A DNA stretch of 64,000 bases from Candidatus Avelusimicrobium caledoniensis (GTDB taxonomy: Bacteria; Elusimicrobiota; Elusimicrobia; Elusimicrobiales; Elusimicrobiaceae), in contig ONAM01000014.1 of NCBI GenBank assembly GCA_900315795.1, forward strand, positions 62,001 through 126,000. Direction: 5' to 3'. The first letter of the stretch is position 1; every line of letters begins with the position of its first letter. This document shows positions 25,075 to 35,324 of the stretch, in pieces. A model generated the notes under the pieces. It was not told the origin of the DNA, made no database searches, and saw nothing but the letters and a program-made list of their open reading frames with translations. Both the position numbers and the translations under genes were made by a program.

Positions 25075-25791
25075 TTATAAAAGACCTTTCATTTCGTTAA
25101 CAGCCGTGGGCAATCCGGCAAATAAGGCACGGGTAATAATAGCAAACCCGATATTCATACACGTAATACCGCCCAAATCGGCTACCGCAAGTACGTTGTG
25201 GTAATCTAACCCGTGCCCGGCGTGCACTTCCAGCCCCAGTTCATTTGCGAGCAGAGTAGATAACGCCAAATCTTGCAACCGCTTGCGTACTTGCGCAGCG
25301 GAAGTCGCCTCGCTGTAATCGCGGGTGCACAACTCCACGATATCCGCTCCCAGTTTAGCGGCCATGCGGATATCGGCGGGTTCGGGGCTGACAAATAAAC
25401 TAACTAAAATATGTTTTTTATGTAGCCGCTCAATCATTTGTGCCAAATGCTTGGTAACCGCCGGGGTAAAGTTGAGTCCGCCCGTGGTAGTAATTTCTCC
25501 GGGTTTTTCGGGCACAATGCACACGGAGTGAGGTTTATATTTAAGGGCGGCTTTTTCCAAAGCCGGTGCACAGGAACATTCTAAATGAATTTTACCGGGG
25601 AAATACTTGCACAGTTGGGCAACGTCTTTTTGGTTAATGTGGCGCTGATCTTGGCGCAAGTGCACCACAATATAATCGGCCCCGGTGCTTAAGCAAACGG
25701 CGGCGGCGTCCACCGGATCGGGGAACGCTTCCCGACGGGCTTGACGTAATGTTGCGATGTGGTCAATGTTAACTCCTAATTTTAAACTCAT
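25075..25791 (-). CDS. pdxJ: Pyridoxine 5'-phosphate synthase
   Basis: 238 aa. Condenses 3-amino-2-oxopropyl phosphate with deoxyxylulose 5-phosphate to pyridoxine 5'-phosphate in the DXP-dependent vitamin B6 pathway. N-terminal LGVNIDHIATLRQARR, HLRQDQRHI, LFVSPEP, the C-terminal HAGHGLDYHNV and NIGFAIITRALFAGL are diagnostic. Start overlaps the glmM stop by 4 bp (ATGA). Confidence 0.96.
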   Translation of the reverse strand: MSLKLGVNIDHIATLRQARREAFPDPVDAAAVCLSTGADYIVVHLRQDQRHINQKDVAQLCKYFPGKIHLECSCAPALEKAALKYKPHSVCIVPEKPGEITTTGGLNFTPAVTKHLAQMIERLHKKHILVSLFVSPEPADIRMAAKLGADIVELCTRDYSEATSAAQVRKRLQDLALSTLLANELGLEVHAGHGLDYHNVLAVADLGGITCMNIGFAIITRALFAGLPTAVNEMKGLL

Positions 25792-27140
25792 TTGAGCACC
25801 TCCGTTTTCTCTTTGTATAAATCTTCTACTTGTTGCATAACGCGGTCCACCATACTTTCCTGTTCACCTTCAACCAAAATGCGCAGCTTCGGCTCTGTAC
25901 CGCTGTAACGCACAACCACGCGGCCTTTGCCGTTCATGCTTTTTTCAATTTCCCGCACCGCGGGCAAAAATCCGTTCAGCGTTTCCAGCGGCGGTTTTTG
26001 CGTTACGTGCACCGCGCGCAATTTGCTGGGGTAACGTTTCCACTGATCCGTGAAGAAACTGGCCGGATGACCTGATTTTTTAACAAATTGTAAAAATTGC
26101 AACGCCGATAAAAGCCCGTCGCCGGTGTTTGAAAATTGCCGGAAAATAATGTGGCCCGACGTTTCCCCGCCGATAGATAAATTTTCCTTTTCAAGTGCCT
26201 CGGAAACATACTTATCGCCCACAGTGGTCAGGGCTACTTCTACGCCGTTTTCTTTCAAATAGTTAATGCAACCCAAATTGGCCATAATGGTTAACACCGC
26301 TTTGTTGCTGTTTAACAGCCCTTGCTCTTTCATACAAAGCGCCGAAGAGGCAATAATGTTATCGCCGTCTAATTGGCGGCCTTTTTCGTCGGAAGCAATC
26401 ACTCGGTCGGCATCGCCGTCAAAGCTAAAGCCCATAAACGCATTTTCCTTAACGGTTAAATCTTGCATAAACTGCGTATGGAGCGCGCCGACGTTTTTGT
26501 TGATATTTGTGCCGTCCGGTTTAGCCGCCGTTACGGTTACGTTCATCCCCAACCCGGCAAAGACGTTTGCCGCTATTTTGTAACTGGCCCCGTTGGCGCA
26601 ATCTAGCACGACTTTCGTTCCTTTAAGGATAGACGCGTCCACCGTAGACATTAAAAATTGTTCGTACTGTTTGACTAAATTTTCCTCTTGCGTAAACGTG
26701 CCGCGCGGTGCGGGAATAGCAGACAATATATCAATTTCTTGTTCAATGGCATTTTCTAAATCTTCGGGGAGCTTGGTGCCTTGGTTAGTGAAGAATTTAA
26801 TACCGTTAAACTCCGCGGGATTGTGACTGGCCGAAATTACAACGCCACACAAGCTGCCCGTTTGTTTAACTAAATATGCCACACACGGTGTTGGTGCGAT
26901 TCCTACGCTAATGACGTTAACACCGCTGGCGCGGATCCCTTTTTGCAAGGCCGCTAAAATAGACGGCCCGGAGGCACGCGAGTCTTGCGCAACGATCACT
27001 TGCGGTTTTAAAGACTCATTTTGGCAATGCTCTTGCAAACGGCATAGCGCCGCGTAACCCAATTTTTCAATAAACTCGTCTACAAGCGGGAACTGGCCGG
27101 CTACGGCCCGTACTCCGTCAGTTCCGAAATATTTTCCCAT
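25788..27140 (-). CDS. glmM: Phosphoglucosamine mutase
   Basis: 450 aa from the ATG at 27140 (MGKYFGTDGVRAVA), which has an AGAGGAA site; a 12-residue upstream extension is unlikely. Interconverts glucosamine-6-P and glucosamine-1-P. Active Ser in SASHNPAEFNGIKFF (about 100), metal loop FDGDADRVI, sugar loop GGETSGH and phosphate loop RYSGTEPKLRILVEGE. Supplies the step after GlmS, encoded two genes downstream. Confidence 0.95.
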   Translation of the reverse strand: MGKYFGTDGVRAVAGQFPLVDEFIEKLGYAALCRLQEHCQNESLKPQVIVAQDSRASGPSILAALQKGIRASGVNVISVGIAPTPCVAYLVKQTGSLCGVVISASHNPAEFNGIKFFTNQGTKLPEDLENAIEQEIDILSAIPAPRGTFTQEENLVKQYEQFLMSTVDASILKGTKVVLDCANGASYKIAANVFAGLGMNVTVTAAKPDGTNINKNVGALHTQFMQDLTVKENAFMGFSFDGDADRVIASDEKGRQLDGDNIIASSALCMKEQGLLNSNKAVLTIMANLGCINYLKENGVEVALTTVGDKYVSEALEKENLSIGGETSGHIIFRQFSNTGDGLLSALQFLQFVKKSGHPASFFTDQWKRYPSKLRAVHVTQKPPLETLNGFLPAVREIEKSMNGKGRVVVRYSGTEPKLRILVEGEQESMVDRVMQQVEDLYKEKTEVLK

Positions 27141-27197
27141 AAATAGTTCCTCTTGCGTGAGGACCTGGGTCCTCACACTCCTGCCTGTTTACGGATA

Positions 27198-29120
27198 TTA
27201 TTCAAACAAGTCGGCCTGTTTCGGTTCCGTTTCAACGGTTTTAGGCGTTTGTTGTTTGACGGGGTCATCCGTGCCGGGTTTAGGTACCTCTACCGGCGTG
27301 GCAGGTTTTAAACCTAGTATTTCGTCAATCTCGTTAGCTTCCACCACTTCTTTTTCAAGCAAGGTGGCTACCAACTTATCAAAACCCGTGCGGTTTTCGC
27401 CAATGATTTCTTTGGCACGGGCATAGGACGTACGAATCAAATGTAAAATTTCTTCATCAATCGTGCGGGAGAGTTCATCCGACATCGTGGTATGGCGCGA
27501 CAAATCACGCCCTAAAAACACTTCGCCTTCATCGCCGTTGGGCAGGGCTATCGGGCCGAGTTTATCACTCATCCCCAGCTCCATGACCATCTTGCGAGCA
27601 TACGCCATGGTTTTGTTAAGATCGTCGCTCGCGCCGGAGGTAATTTCGCCAAAAACAATTTCTTCCGCGGCGCGTCCGGCCAACAAAATGCACAGTTTAT
27701 CTAACAGTTCCGATTTGCTGGTTAAGAATTTATCCTCTAGCGGCAGTTGGAGCGTATATCCAAGAGCTTGTCCGCGCGGGATAATGGTAACTTTGTGTAC
27801 CGGGTCGGAGTGATTGGTCATGCGGGCCACCACGGTATGGCCCGATTCGTGCGCGGCAATCACGTGTTGCTCGTGTTTGGAAATAATGCGGCTTTTCTTT
27901 TGCGGACCGGCAATAACGCGCTCAATGGCTTCGTCCATATCCGCTTTTCCGACGGCCTCTTTATCTGCACGCGCGGCTAAAATAGCGGCTTCGTTGACGA
28001 CATTAGCCAAATCAGCCCCTACAAAGCCGGGCGTACCTTTGGCCACTTGTTTTAAATCTACATCTTCGCCGAGTTTTACCTTTTTGGCGTGCACTTTTAA
28101 AATTTCTTCGCGGCCTTTTAAATCCGGCGCGGGCACGGAAACGTGTCTGTCAAAACGTCCGGGACGGATAAGTGCCGGGTCCAACACATCGGGGCGGTTG
28201 GTAGAGGCCATTAAGATAATGCCTTGTTTACTTTCAAAACCGTCCAGTTCAATTAAGAGTTGGTTGAGCGTTTGTTCGCGCTCATCGTGTCCGCCGCCGA
28301 TACCGGCAAAACGCCGCCGTCCGACTGCATCTAGCTCGTCAATAAAGATAATGGCGGGGGCGTTTTTCTTGGCTTGGTCAAACAAATCGCGCACGCGTGC
28401 CGCACCAACACCCACAAACATTTCCACAAATTCAGACGCCGAGGCCGAGAAAAACGACACCCCCGCCTCGCCCGCTACGGCCTTGGCAAGCAAGGTTTTA
28501 CCCGTGCCGGGCGCACCATATAACAAAACGCCTTTGGGCAATTTACCGCCTAATTTTTGGAACTTTTTGGGATTTTTTAAGAATTTAATAATGTCGTCTA
28601 ATTCTTCCTTGGCCTCGTCGCAACCGGCCACGTCTTTAAACGTAACGGTTTGTTGGGCCGGATCTTGCATTTTAGCTTTGGAGCGGGCAAAGTTCATCGC
28701 ACTTTTGCCGTCGCTTCGTTGCGGACGGATAAAGATAAACCACCAAAGCCCAATCAGCAAAAATATCCATAACACGTTAAACAGCACATTCCCCACCCAA
28801 CTGCGATCGGGCTGGGCTTTGTACGTCACTTTGGCGGCCGATAGCTCTTGCACCAAGTTAGGGTCTTCCATACGTACGGTTTTAAAAGGCACAAATTTGC
28901 CGTCGGCATTTTTGTACAGACCGGAAATTTCCCCCTGCGCTACGGTTAAATCAGACACTTCTGCCGCGGCTACTTTTTGTTTAAATTCGGAATAGTCCAG
29001 CGTAGTTTGTTTTTCGCCCGGTTTACCGAAAAGAAACACCGCCAGCAAAAAAACACCCAGCCAGCCGATAATTTGTCCGACAGAAATAATACTGCGGTTG
29101 TGTGGATTTTTCTTCTTCAT
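27198..29120 (-). CDS. ftsH: ATP-dependent zinc metalloprotease FtsH
   Basis: 640 aa. Membrane-anchored AAA+ protease for quality control of membrane and short-lived cytosolic proteins. Two N-terminal transmembrane segments (about 16-33 and 108-130) enclose a periplasmic domain. AAA domain: Walker [20 protein letters not shown], Walker [16 protein letters not shown] with [17 protein letters not shown], pore motif FVEMFVG. Zinc site HESGH (about 422) with the third ligand in [10 protein letters not shown] Pro/Lys-rich tail follows. Start shares TAATG with the hpt stop. Confidence 0.97.
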   Translation of the reverse strand: MKKKNPHNRSIISVGQIIGWLGVFLLAVFLFGKPGEKQTTLDYSEFKQKVAAAEVSDLTVAQGEISGLYKNADGKFVPFKTVRMEDPNLVQELSAAKVTYKAQPDRSWVGNVLFNVLWIFLLIGLWWFIFIRPQRSDGKSAMNFARSKAKMQDPAQQTVTFKDVAGCDEAKEELDDIIKFLKNPKKFQKLGGKLPKGVLLYGAPGTGKTLLAKAVAGEAGVSFFSASASEFVEMFVGVGAARVRDLFDQAKKNAPAIIFIDELDAVGRRRFAGIGGGHDEREQTLNQLLIELDGFESKQGIILMASTNRPDVLDPALIRPGRFDRHVSVPAPDLKGREEILKVHAKKVKLGEDVDLKQVAKGTPGFVGADLANVVNEAAILAARADKEAVGKADMDEAIERVIAGPQKKSRIISKHEQHVIAAHESGHTVVARMTNHSDPVHKVTIIPRGQALGYTLQLPLEDKFLTSKSELLDKLCILLAGRAAEEIVFGEITSGASDDLNKTMAYARKMVMELGMSDKLGPIALPNGDEGEVFLGRDLSRHTTMSDELSRTIDEEILHLIRTSYARAKEIIGENRTGFDKLVATLLEKEVVEANEIDEILGLKPATPVEVPKPGTDDPVKQQTPKTVETEPKQADLFE

Positions 29121-29647
29121 TATTGTTTAAATACTCCGATATAAGGTAAATTGCGGTAGAGTTCGTTGTAATCTAACCCATACCCGATAACAAATTCGTT
29201 TTCAATGGTAAACCCGACGTATTTGGGGGTAATATCTACTTTGCGGTTGGAGGGTTTATCTAACAGACAGCAAATTTCAATGCTGGCCGCGCCGCGGTCT
29301 TTTAAGTGGTTCATTAGATAGTCTAAGGTTAAGCCCGTGTCTACAATATCTTCCACAATGATGACGTGGCGGCCTTGGATACTTTCGCGCAAATCTAGCA
29401 TCGTGCGCACGTGCCCCGTACTGCCGGTGCCTGAGTACGACGAGAGACACATAAAATCAAGGGTGCAATCTACGCTGACGTTTTTGATGAGATCTGAGTA
29501 GAAAATCACGCATCCGCGCAAAATACCTACAAAAAGCGGTTTTTTCCCGCGGTAATCGGCCGAGATCTGGCGGCCCAATTCCCGCACGCGGGTAGCGAGT
29601 TGTTCTTCCGAAAATAAAATACGTTCCAAAAAGGGTTGTTGCGGCAT
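29120..29647 (-). CDS. hpt: Hypoxanthine phosphoribosyltransferase
   Basis: 175 aa. Purine salvage: hypoxanthine (or guanine) + PRPP to the nucleotide. The PRPP-binding signature VIIVEDIVDTGLTLDYLM is at about 95-112, with the flexible loop FMCLSSYSGT and the base-binding KYVGFTIENEFVIGYGLDY near the C-terminus. GAGGAG site before the ATG. First gene of the hpt-ftsH-glmM-pdxJ-glmS-nnrD-hydrolase run; hpt followed by ftsH is a common order in bacteria. Confidence 0.94.
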   Translation of the reverse strand: MPQQPFLERILFSEEQLATRVRELGRQISADYRGKKPLFVGILRGCVIFYSDLIKNVSVDCTLDFMCLSSYSGTGSTGHVRTMLDLRESIQGRHVIIVEDIVDTGLTLDYLMNHLKDRGAASIEICCLLDKPSNRKVDITPKYVGFTIENEFVIGYGLDYNELYRNLPYIGVFKQ

Positions 29648-29811
29648 AAAATCTCCTCAAAAGAAAATATACATATAGGATATCTTTTTTTGGCCCCAAA
29701 ATAAAGTATTTTCCCCTTATTTTTAAGTTAATACCAATTCTGTTTTCTTGCCTAAACAGCGTTTTACCGCACCAAACTACTTTGTAACTCTGCCGGCCTG
29801 CTAAATTTTAC

Positions 29812-29839
29812 TTGACAAATCAAAAAAAAAAACGATAAT
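29812..29839 (+). promoter_or_regulatory. P7 pilin promoter, A-tract class
   Basis: TTGACA (29812-29817), AATC, A11 (29822-29832), C, GATAAT (29834-29839). Confidence 0.8.
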
Positions 29840-29877
29840 AAAGGGGCCGTAAAAAATACATAAGGAGCAAAAACAAT

Positions 29878-30378
29878 ATGAAAAACCAACAAGCATTTAC
29901 ACTCATTGAATTGTTAGTGGTGGTACTTATTATCGGCATTTTGGCGGCGGTAGCGTTGCCGCAGTATCAAAAAGTAGTTAAAAAAGCCAAAATTTCCGAA
30001 GCGATTACGGCTCTAAAAGCATTAGCCACTGCCGAAAATTTATATTTCATGGCGAACGGAGAATATGCTAATACATTTGATAAATTGGATATAGAACCCG
30101 GCGAGCAATCGGGCAGCTATACATTTATACAATACACGAAAAGCTGGCAAATTAAATTGTCGGAAATTGGGCAAAACAGTATTTATGCCAAGTCAATTAT
30201 AGAAGGTCTTGATGATGTCTATATATATTACTATCTCGATGAAGGATCATGGCATTGCTGTTACTATCCAAATCAAGCCAAGGCGGGAGTGAAAAATTTG
30301 TGCAAAAGCTTTGGCGGGCAAACGACAACAGCTTGCCACTCCGACGCAAGCATGCAGTGTTACCCAATGAATTTATAG
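29878..30378 (+). CDS. P7: type IV pilin-like protein, orphan
   Basis: 166 aa, leader MKNQQA then [20 protein letters not shown], short and without repeat insertion. AAGGAG site. Mature part has YFMANGEYANTFDKLDIE, an aromatic-rich middle (DVYIYYYLDEGSW) and a Cys-rich end (CCYY, LCKSFGG, ACHSD, QCY). The CC and C-terminal cysteines resemble P1 and P8. Lies between the hpt and mutL ends, on the opposite strand to both. Confidence 0.88.
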   Translation: MKNQQAFTLIELLVVVLIIGILAAVALPQYQKVVKKAKISEAITALKALATAENLYFMANGEYANTFDKLDIEPGEQSGSYTFIQYTKSWQIKLSEIGQNSIYAKSIIEGLDDVYIYYYLDEGSWHCCYYPNQAKAGVKNLCKSFGGQTTTACHSDASMQCYPMNL

Positions 30379-30585
30379 AACAAACAATTCTTTCTTGTTT
30401 AACATCAGACATAAACCATCTTGCACGTTGAGCAAAAGGCCTGTTGTTACAAAGACTAATCCTGCAGGAAATTGCCTGATGAGCAAATTGTTGGCCCTGA
30501 AAAGCAACGAAACCTCGTGAACACGACACAAAGGCGCAACTAACGTTGCGCCTTTGTACGTGCTTATAGAAGATAACATCAGCCG
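30379..30585. other. Structured intergenic region between P7 and mutL
   Basis: No convincing ORF on either strand. Contains the perfect hairpin ACAAAGGCGCAAC-TAAC-GTTGCGCCTTTGT (around 30530-30557), a CACG/CGTG plus CGTTG/CAACG long-range pairing around 30430-30520 enclosing GGCC/GGCC, and the box AGAAGATAACATCA at 30568-30581. It may include the P7 terminator, the mutL 3' end and possibly a small RNA; strand undecided. Confidence 0.4.
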
Positions 30586-32436
30586 TTATCGCCCGAATAA
30601 TTTGTCAATGTCTTTCAGCGCCAATTTCGCCACGCACGGACGCCCATGCGGGCAATGCATCCCGTCTTTGCATTTTTTCATATTTTCCAGTAACGCCTCG
30701 GCCTCGGCGGCGGAAATCTGATCGTGCGCTTTAATGGCTTTTTTACACGCCAACATAGCAATCATTTTGCGTTTTAGTGTTTCGGTAGATTTGGACGGGT
30801 CGCCCACCAACTGCGCCAGCGACACGATAAACTCTTTTAAATCATCTTCTTGAAAACGAATCATGTGCGGGCGTGTATGCACCTGTACGGTACGCGCCGC
30901 AAACGGTGCAATTTCAAATCCGGCCGTTTTCAAAAAATCCGCCCACGACAACAGCGTTTCCACGTTGGACGGCGGCAAATCAACATGCAACGGAAAAAGC
31001 AATTTTTGCACGGTTACTTCCCGCTTTTCAAACGCGTCCAAATACTGCTCAAAGAGCACACGTTCTTGCGCGGCGTGTTGGTCAATAAGCACGAGCCCCT
31101 CGGGGTTTTCAAACAGCAAATACGAGCGGTGCAATTGCCCCAAATAATGGTACGGCCCCACAAACCATTGCGGCGTTTGTATGGAGGTTTTTTTCGTCGG
31201 GTTGGGGGCCGTATGCGCTTGAGCGCGGACGCACAGTTCCCCGTCGGAATTATCCGACGAAGAAGCGACGTCCGAATCGCGCAACACAAAACTTTCTTTG
31301 GGTGTCCACGCCGCGGGCTCAACCGGGGTAGGCGTAAAGAGCGGTTTTTCGGGCGTGGATGGCGTGAATAATTTTTCAGCCGCCGGGGCAGCCGTTGGCG
31401 GCAACGATACCGTTAGTTTTTCACCCGCACTTACCGGCGTTGTATGTGAAAAAATCGTTTCCCCCGCCGAGTGCATCATAAAACCAAATACTTGGTTCTC
31501 GTTTACAAAGCGGATATCACGCTTTTGCGGATGAATATTAACATCAAACTCGCCCGGAGCTAATTGCATATATACAATAAATGCCGGGTGACGGTCTTTG
31601 GGGCGAGCGTTTTGGTATGCTTTGTAAATAGCTTGTTGGACGGTTTTGGAATCAATCGGACGGCGGTTAACAAATATGTATTGCATATCGCGCACGTTGA
31701 CCAGTTTATCATCGGGCGTAATAAAAAGTTTAAGCCCCATAATATCAAACGATTTATACACTAAACTCTGCGCCACTTCTTTACCCAAAATAGCTTGGGC
31801 GCGCTCCACCACAGCCACTTCTTCCGGGCCGGTTTGCGCGGGCAGATTATACACTTCGCGTCCGTTGACGTGTACCGTATAAGCTACGCCCAAATTGGCC
31901 AATGCACTTTCTTCTATTACTTTTAACAAACACGCGCGCTCGTACGAATCACTCTTTAAAAATTTAAGCCGCGCGGGCGTGTTATAAAACAAATCGCGAA
32001 TTTCTATCGTCGTACCTTTAATAGCCGGAGCGGGACTTTGGGAAACAATTTTTCCGGCGTGTAATTCCAAACGGTGCCCCTCGCCCGTTCCGGTGCAACT
32101 GGTCAGTGCCATGCGCGAAACGGCCGCCACGGAATAAAGTGCCTCGCCGCGAAAACCAAACGTTTGCAAAGTTTCCAAATCATCAAATCGGTTGATTTTA
32201 CTGGTGGCGTGACGAAGAACACTATTCTTTAAATCTTCTTCGTCCATACCGCACCCGTTATCGTTAACGCGGATCAGCTCTTTGCCCGATCCGGCAATAT
32301 CTACACGCACGGCGGTTGCGCCCGCGTCCACGGCGTTTTCCAAAAGTTCTTTAAGCACGCCCGCAGGGCGTTCAATTACTTCGCCCGCGGCAATTTTACC
32401 GGCTGTTTTTTCATCTAAAACGTGAATTTTACTCAT
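30586..32436 (-). CDS. mutL: DNA mismatch repair protein MutL
   Basis: 616 aa from the ATG at 32436, which overlaps the end of mutS (ATGAGTAA); an in-frame ATG at 32457 deeper in mutS is less likely. GHKL ATPase: IAAGEVIERPAGVLKELLENAVDAG, DNGCGMDEEDL, RHATSKI, TFGFRGEALYSVAAV. The Pro/Thr-rich linker (about 335-420) leads to the C-terminal dimerisation/endonuclease-like domain with DQHAAQERVLFE and ACKKAIKAHD, ending CPHGRPCVAKL. DQHAA together with the CPHGRP motif suggests an endonuclease-type MutL, as in bacteria lacking MutH. Confidence 0.95.
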   Translation of the reverse strand: MSKIHVLDEKTAGKIAAGEVIERPAGVLKELLENAVDAGATAVRVDIAGSGKELIRVNDNGCGMDEEDLKNSVLRHATSKINRFDDLETLQTFGFRGEALYSVAAVSRMALTSCTGTGEGHRLELHAGKIVSQSPAPAIKGTTIEIRDLFYNTPARLKFLKSDSYERACLLKVIEESALANLGVAYTVHVNGREVYNLPAQTGPEEVAVVERAQAILGKEVAQSLVYKSFDIMGLKLFITPDDKLVNVRDMQYIFVNRRPIDSKTVQQAIYKAYQNARPKDRHPAFIVYMQLAPGEFDVNIHPQKRDIRFVNENQVFGFMMHSAGETIFSHTTPVSAGEKLTVSLPPTAAPAAEKLFTPSTPEKPLFTPTPVEPAAWTPKESFVLRDSDVASSSDNSDGELCVRAQAHTAPNPTKKTSIQTPQWFVGPYHYLGQLHRSYLLFENPEGLVLIDQHAAQERVLFEQYLDAFEKREVTVQKLLFPLHVDLPPSNVETLLSWADFLKTAGFEIAPFAARTVQVHTRPHMIRFQEDDLKEFIVSLAQLVGDPSKSTETLKRKMIAMLACKKAIKAHDQISAAEAEALLENMKKCKDGMHCPHGRPCVAKLALKDIDKLFGR

Positions 32437-34990
32437 TGATACGTTTTTTCCACTCACAAATTAACTGCAAGGCCTCTAACGGGCTTAGTTTATCGGGGTC
32501 GGCCATTTTGATTTCTTCCACAATGGGCGAAGAAAACAAATCTTTGACCATGTCTTTTTCTTTCGCGGAAATTTTAGCCCCTTTCTTGGCCTCTAAATCT
32601 TTTAACACTTTGCGCGCGCGAAGCGTGCACGCCGCCGGGAGTCCCGCCAGTTCGGCCACGTGTATCCCATACGAACGGTCCGCCGCGCCGGGCAAAATCT
32701 GGTATAAAAACGCTAATTTGCTTTTGCCCTCGGCATCTTTATATTCTTTAGCGTCCACGTGAAAGTTGCGCACACTTTCGTATTTATTTTCCAAATCAGT
32801 AAGTTCAAAATAGTGCGTAGCAAATAATACCTTTGGGCCGTTACGGGGTTTGTGCAAATACTCCACAATCGCCCACGCAATAGAAATACCGTCAAAGGTA
32901 GACGTACCGCGCCCGACTTCATCTAACAAAATTAAACTGCGCGGCGTCATGGACGTTAAAATGTGGGCGGTCTCGTTCATTTCTACCATAAAGGTAGAGT
33001 TACCGCGGCTGAGCGCATCGTGCGCACCGATACGCGTCATAATTTTATCCACGAGTCCGATATGGGCTTGCTCGGCGGGCACGAAACTGCCCATTTGCGC
33101 CATGATAACAATAATGGCCGTTTGTTTTAAAAACACACTCTTACCGCCCATATTCGGCCCGGTAATAAGCATAATTTGGTTTTCCGGCGTACCTAAATCA
33201 AGTGAATTAGGCACAAAACTGCCGGAGGGAAGAGCGGCTTCCACTAAGGGATGGCGGCCGTTTTGGTAACTGACTTGCGTAGCGTTATCTACGACAGGTT
33301 TAACATAATTTTCTTTCAGGGCACACAGGGCAAGTGCCATATATACGTCCAACTCGGCCACGATTTGCGCAAACGATTTTACGTGCTCAATTTGCGCCGA
33401 AAGCGTTTTGCGTACTTCGTCAAAGAGCCCCCCTTCCAAGCGGATAATGCGTTGTTCGGCATTTAAAATTTTATCTTCCAATTGTTTTAATTCTTCGGTA
33501 ATAAAACGCTCCGCATTGACAAGCGTTTGTTTGCGCACAAACGAATAAGGCACTTTGGAAAGTTGCGATTTGGACACTTCAAAATAATACCCGTACACCG
33601 AGTTAAAACCCACTTTCATATTAGCTATACCGGTATTTTTACGCTCACGCTCGCAGATTTCTTCCATACGTGCGTTGCTGTTTTGTTTGAGCGAGCGCAA
33701 CTCGTCCAGTTCGGCATTATATCCGGCCCGGATGACAAAACCGTCCGACAAGTGCAAGGGCGGGTTTTCTTCTATGGCTTCGTAAAGCAGCCGCGCCATA
33801 TCTTGCAAGGCAGTCACATGCGTATTAAACGCGGCGCGCAAATGCGGGGTTACTTCGCCATACGTTTCAAACCAACGCGCCAACGGATCTACATTAAGTA
33901 GCGAGGTGCGAAGCCCGGCCAAATCGCGCGGCGAAGCCGTGCCGGTAGCGATGCGGGTCATGATGCGCTCCACGTCGGAAATATTTTCCAGTAGTGCGCT
34001 TAGGTCGGCCAAAGCAGATTGGTCTTTGGTAAAGTTTTCCACACAGTTTTGACGCACGCCAATTTCGCTCACGTCCATAAGCGGGTGAAGGAGCCAATCT
34101 TTGAGTTTACGGCTGCCAATAGCGGTACGCGTGCGGTCCAATTGCGCCCACAAACTGCCGCGGCGGCTACCGTCTTGACTTTTGACCAATTCCAAAGCGG
34201 CCACGGCATTTTCGTCAATTTGCAAGCAAGCGGTCAGCTCGCGGTAAGACGGCACAAGCACTTTATTAAAACTGGGCTCGGTTACATTGAGATATTTTAC
34301 AATTTGCAATGCACAGGCAAGCGCGTTACGTTTATCCCCCCACGCGTGCACAGACGGCCACTCGGCCGGGATATCGTAATTGCCGTCAAAAGATTCTTGT
34401 TCGCTTAGTGTAAGCGAGCCGGGTAACATCATTTTTTGTTTCAGTTCAGCAAGTGATTTTTTATCACTCACAATTTCCACCGGGTTAATGGTGGCGAGCG
34501 CCGCAGCTAAATTGGTTAAAGAGGGGTCTTTATCGTTTTGGTTGGTCCAAAATTCGCCGGTGGAAACTTCCACACACGCAAGTGCCCAACCGGTAGGATA
34601 AACCGCCACGCTGACTAAATAGTTAGCTTGGTTAGCGTCTAAAAGTGAATCTTCCATGACAGTACCCGGCGTGATAATGCGGGTAACGCGACGCTCAAAA
34701 AGCCGGGTGTTTTTATCGGACACAGAACTGGTTTGTTCACAAATACCGATTTTTTTTCCTGCCGCCAGTAAGCGGACAATATAGTTATTGGCCGCGTGAT
34801 ACGGGATACCGCACATCGGCACGCCGTTACGCGCCGTGAGCGTAAGACCTAAAAGCGCACTGACTTCCTTGGCCTGCTCATCAAACATTTCATAAAAATC
34901 GCCCAACCGGAAAAAAAGAATAATTCCGGGGTATTTGGCACGGACATCATAATATTGAGACATCAAAGGAGTTAACGTGTTTTTAGCCAT
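32429..34990 (-). CDS. mutS: DNA mismatch repair protein MutS
   Basis: 853 aa from the ATG at 34990 (MAKNTLTPLMSQYYDV); a TTG 18 nt upstream is in frame. Mismatch-binding Phe-x-Glu motif in LFFRLGDFYEMF (about 36), clamp and lever helices in the middle, then Walker A ITGPNMGGKSVFLKQTA (about 630), FMVEMNETAHIL, Walker B LILLDEVGRGTSTFDGISIAWA and FATHYFELTDL. Overlaps mutL by 8 bp, so the two repair partners are translationally coupled. Confidence 0.96.
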   Translation of the reverse strand: MAKNTLTPLMSQYYDVRAKYPGIILFFRLGDFYEMFDEQAKEVSALLGLTLTARNGVPMCGIPYHAANNYIVRLLAAGKKIGICEQTSSVSDKNTRLFERRVTRIITPGTVMEDSLLDANQANYLVSVAVYPTGWALACVEVSTGEFWTNQNDKDPSLTNLAAALATINPVEIVSDKKSLAELKQKMMLPGSLTLSEQESFDGNYDIPAEWPSVHAWGDKRNALACALQIVKYLNVTEPSFNKVLVPSYRELTACLQIDENAVAALELVKSQDGSRRGSLWAQLDRTRTAIGSRKLKDWLLHPLMDVSEIGVRQNCVENFTKDQSALADLSALLENISDVERIMTRIATGTASPRDLAGLRTSLLNVDPLARWFETYGEVTPHLRAAFNTHVTALQDMARLLYEAIEENPPLHLSDGFVIRAGYNAELDELRSLKQNSNARMEEICERERKNTGIANMKVGFNSVYGYYFEVSKSQLSKVPYSFVRKQTLVNAERFITEELKQLEDKILNAEQRIIRLEGGLFDEVRKTLSAQIEHVKSFAQIVAELDVYMALALCALKENYVKPVVDNATQVSYQNGRHPLVEAALPSGSFVPNSLDLGTPENQIMLITGPNMGGKSVFLKQTAIIVIMAQMGSFVPAEQAHIGLVDKIMTRIGAHDALSRGNSTFMVEMNETAHILTSMTPRSLILLDEVGRGTSTFDGISIAWAIVEYLHKPRNGPKVLFATHYFELTDLENKYESVRNFHVDAKEYKDAEGKSKLAFLYQILPGAADRSYGIHVAELAGLPAACTLRARKVLKDLEAKKGAKISAKEKDMVKDLFSSPIVEEIKMADPDKLSPLEALQLICEWKKRINE

Positions 34991-35136
34991 ATAAAAGTAT
35001 TTTAGCAATTTTGGCTTTTCTATGTTTTAGCAACAAGGCCATGACAGCGCACTTATTTTTTTGTTATAATAAATGTACCTAGTTGTTTAAGTAAAATTAA
35101 ACCGGGGCGCGAGTTCCGGTGTTTTTATGACAGATC

Positions 35137-35220
35137 GGTAGGGTGGCTGAGTGGTCAAAAGCAACGGTCTGTAAAACCGTCGGGCTACGCCCTACATAGG
35201 TTCGAATCCTATCCCTACCA
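35137..35220 (+). tRNA. tRNA-Tyr (anticodon GTA)
   Basis: 84 nt, class II. Acceptor GGTAGGG/CCCTACC, D-arm GCTGAGTGGTCAAAAGC, anticodon arm ACGGT-CTGTAAA-ACCGT with GTA, long variable arm CGGGCTACGCCC, T-arm ATAGG-TTCGAAT-CCTAT, discriminator A. CCA is not encoded. A TATAAT lies at 35065-35070, about 70 nt upstream; between them ACCGG/CCGGT plus T5 (35101-35126) looks like a small terminator or attenuator. Confidence 0.97.
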
Positions 35221-35222
35221 AA

Positions 35223-35260
35223 AATTTTAGGTCCTGCGAGAGCAGGGCCTAAATTTTTGT
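35223..35260 (+). terminator. Terminator after tRNA-Tyr
   Basis: Stem TTTAGGTCCTGC/GCAGGGCCTAAA, loop GAGA, followed by T5. A further GC hairpin CCCCGC/GCGGGG at about 35289-35302 probably ends the convergent gene. Confidence 0.85.
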
Positions 35261-35324
35261 GTTGGGAAGCAACACTTCAAAAAATTAACCCCGCTTGCGC
35301 GGGGTCAAATTTTGCGTTCGCGTT

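Noticed and set aside
27814-28995. 393-aa plus-strand ORF
   Set aside because: Exact antisense shadow of ftsH, Ser/Pro/Thr-rich composition typical of reverse-frame reading, no recognisable motif or ribosome site.
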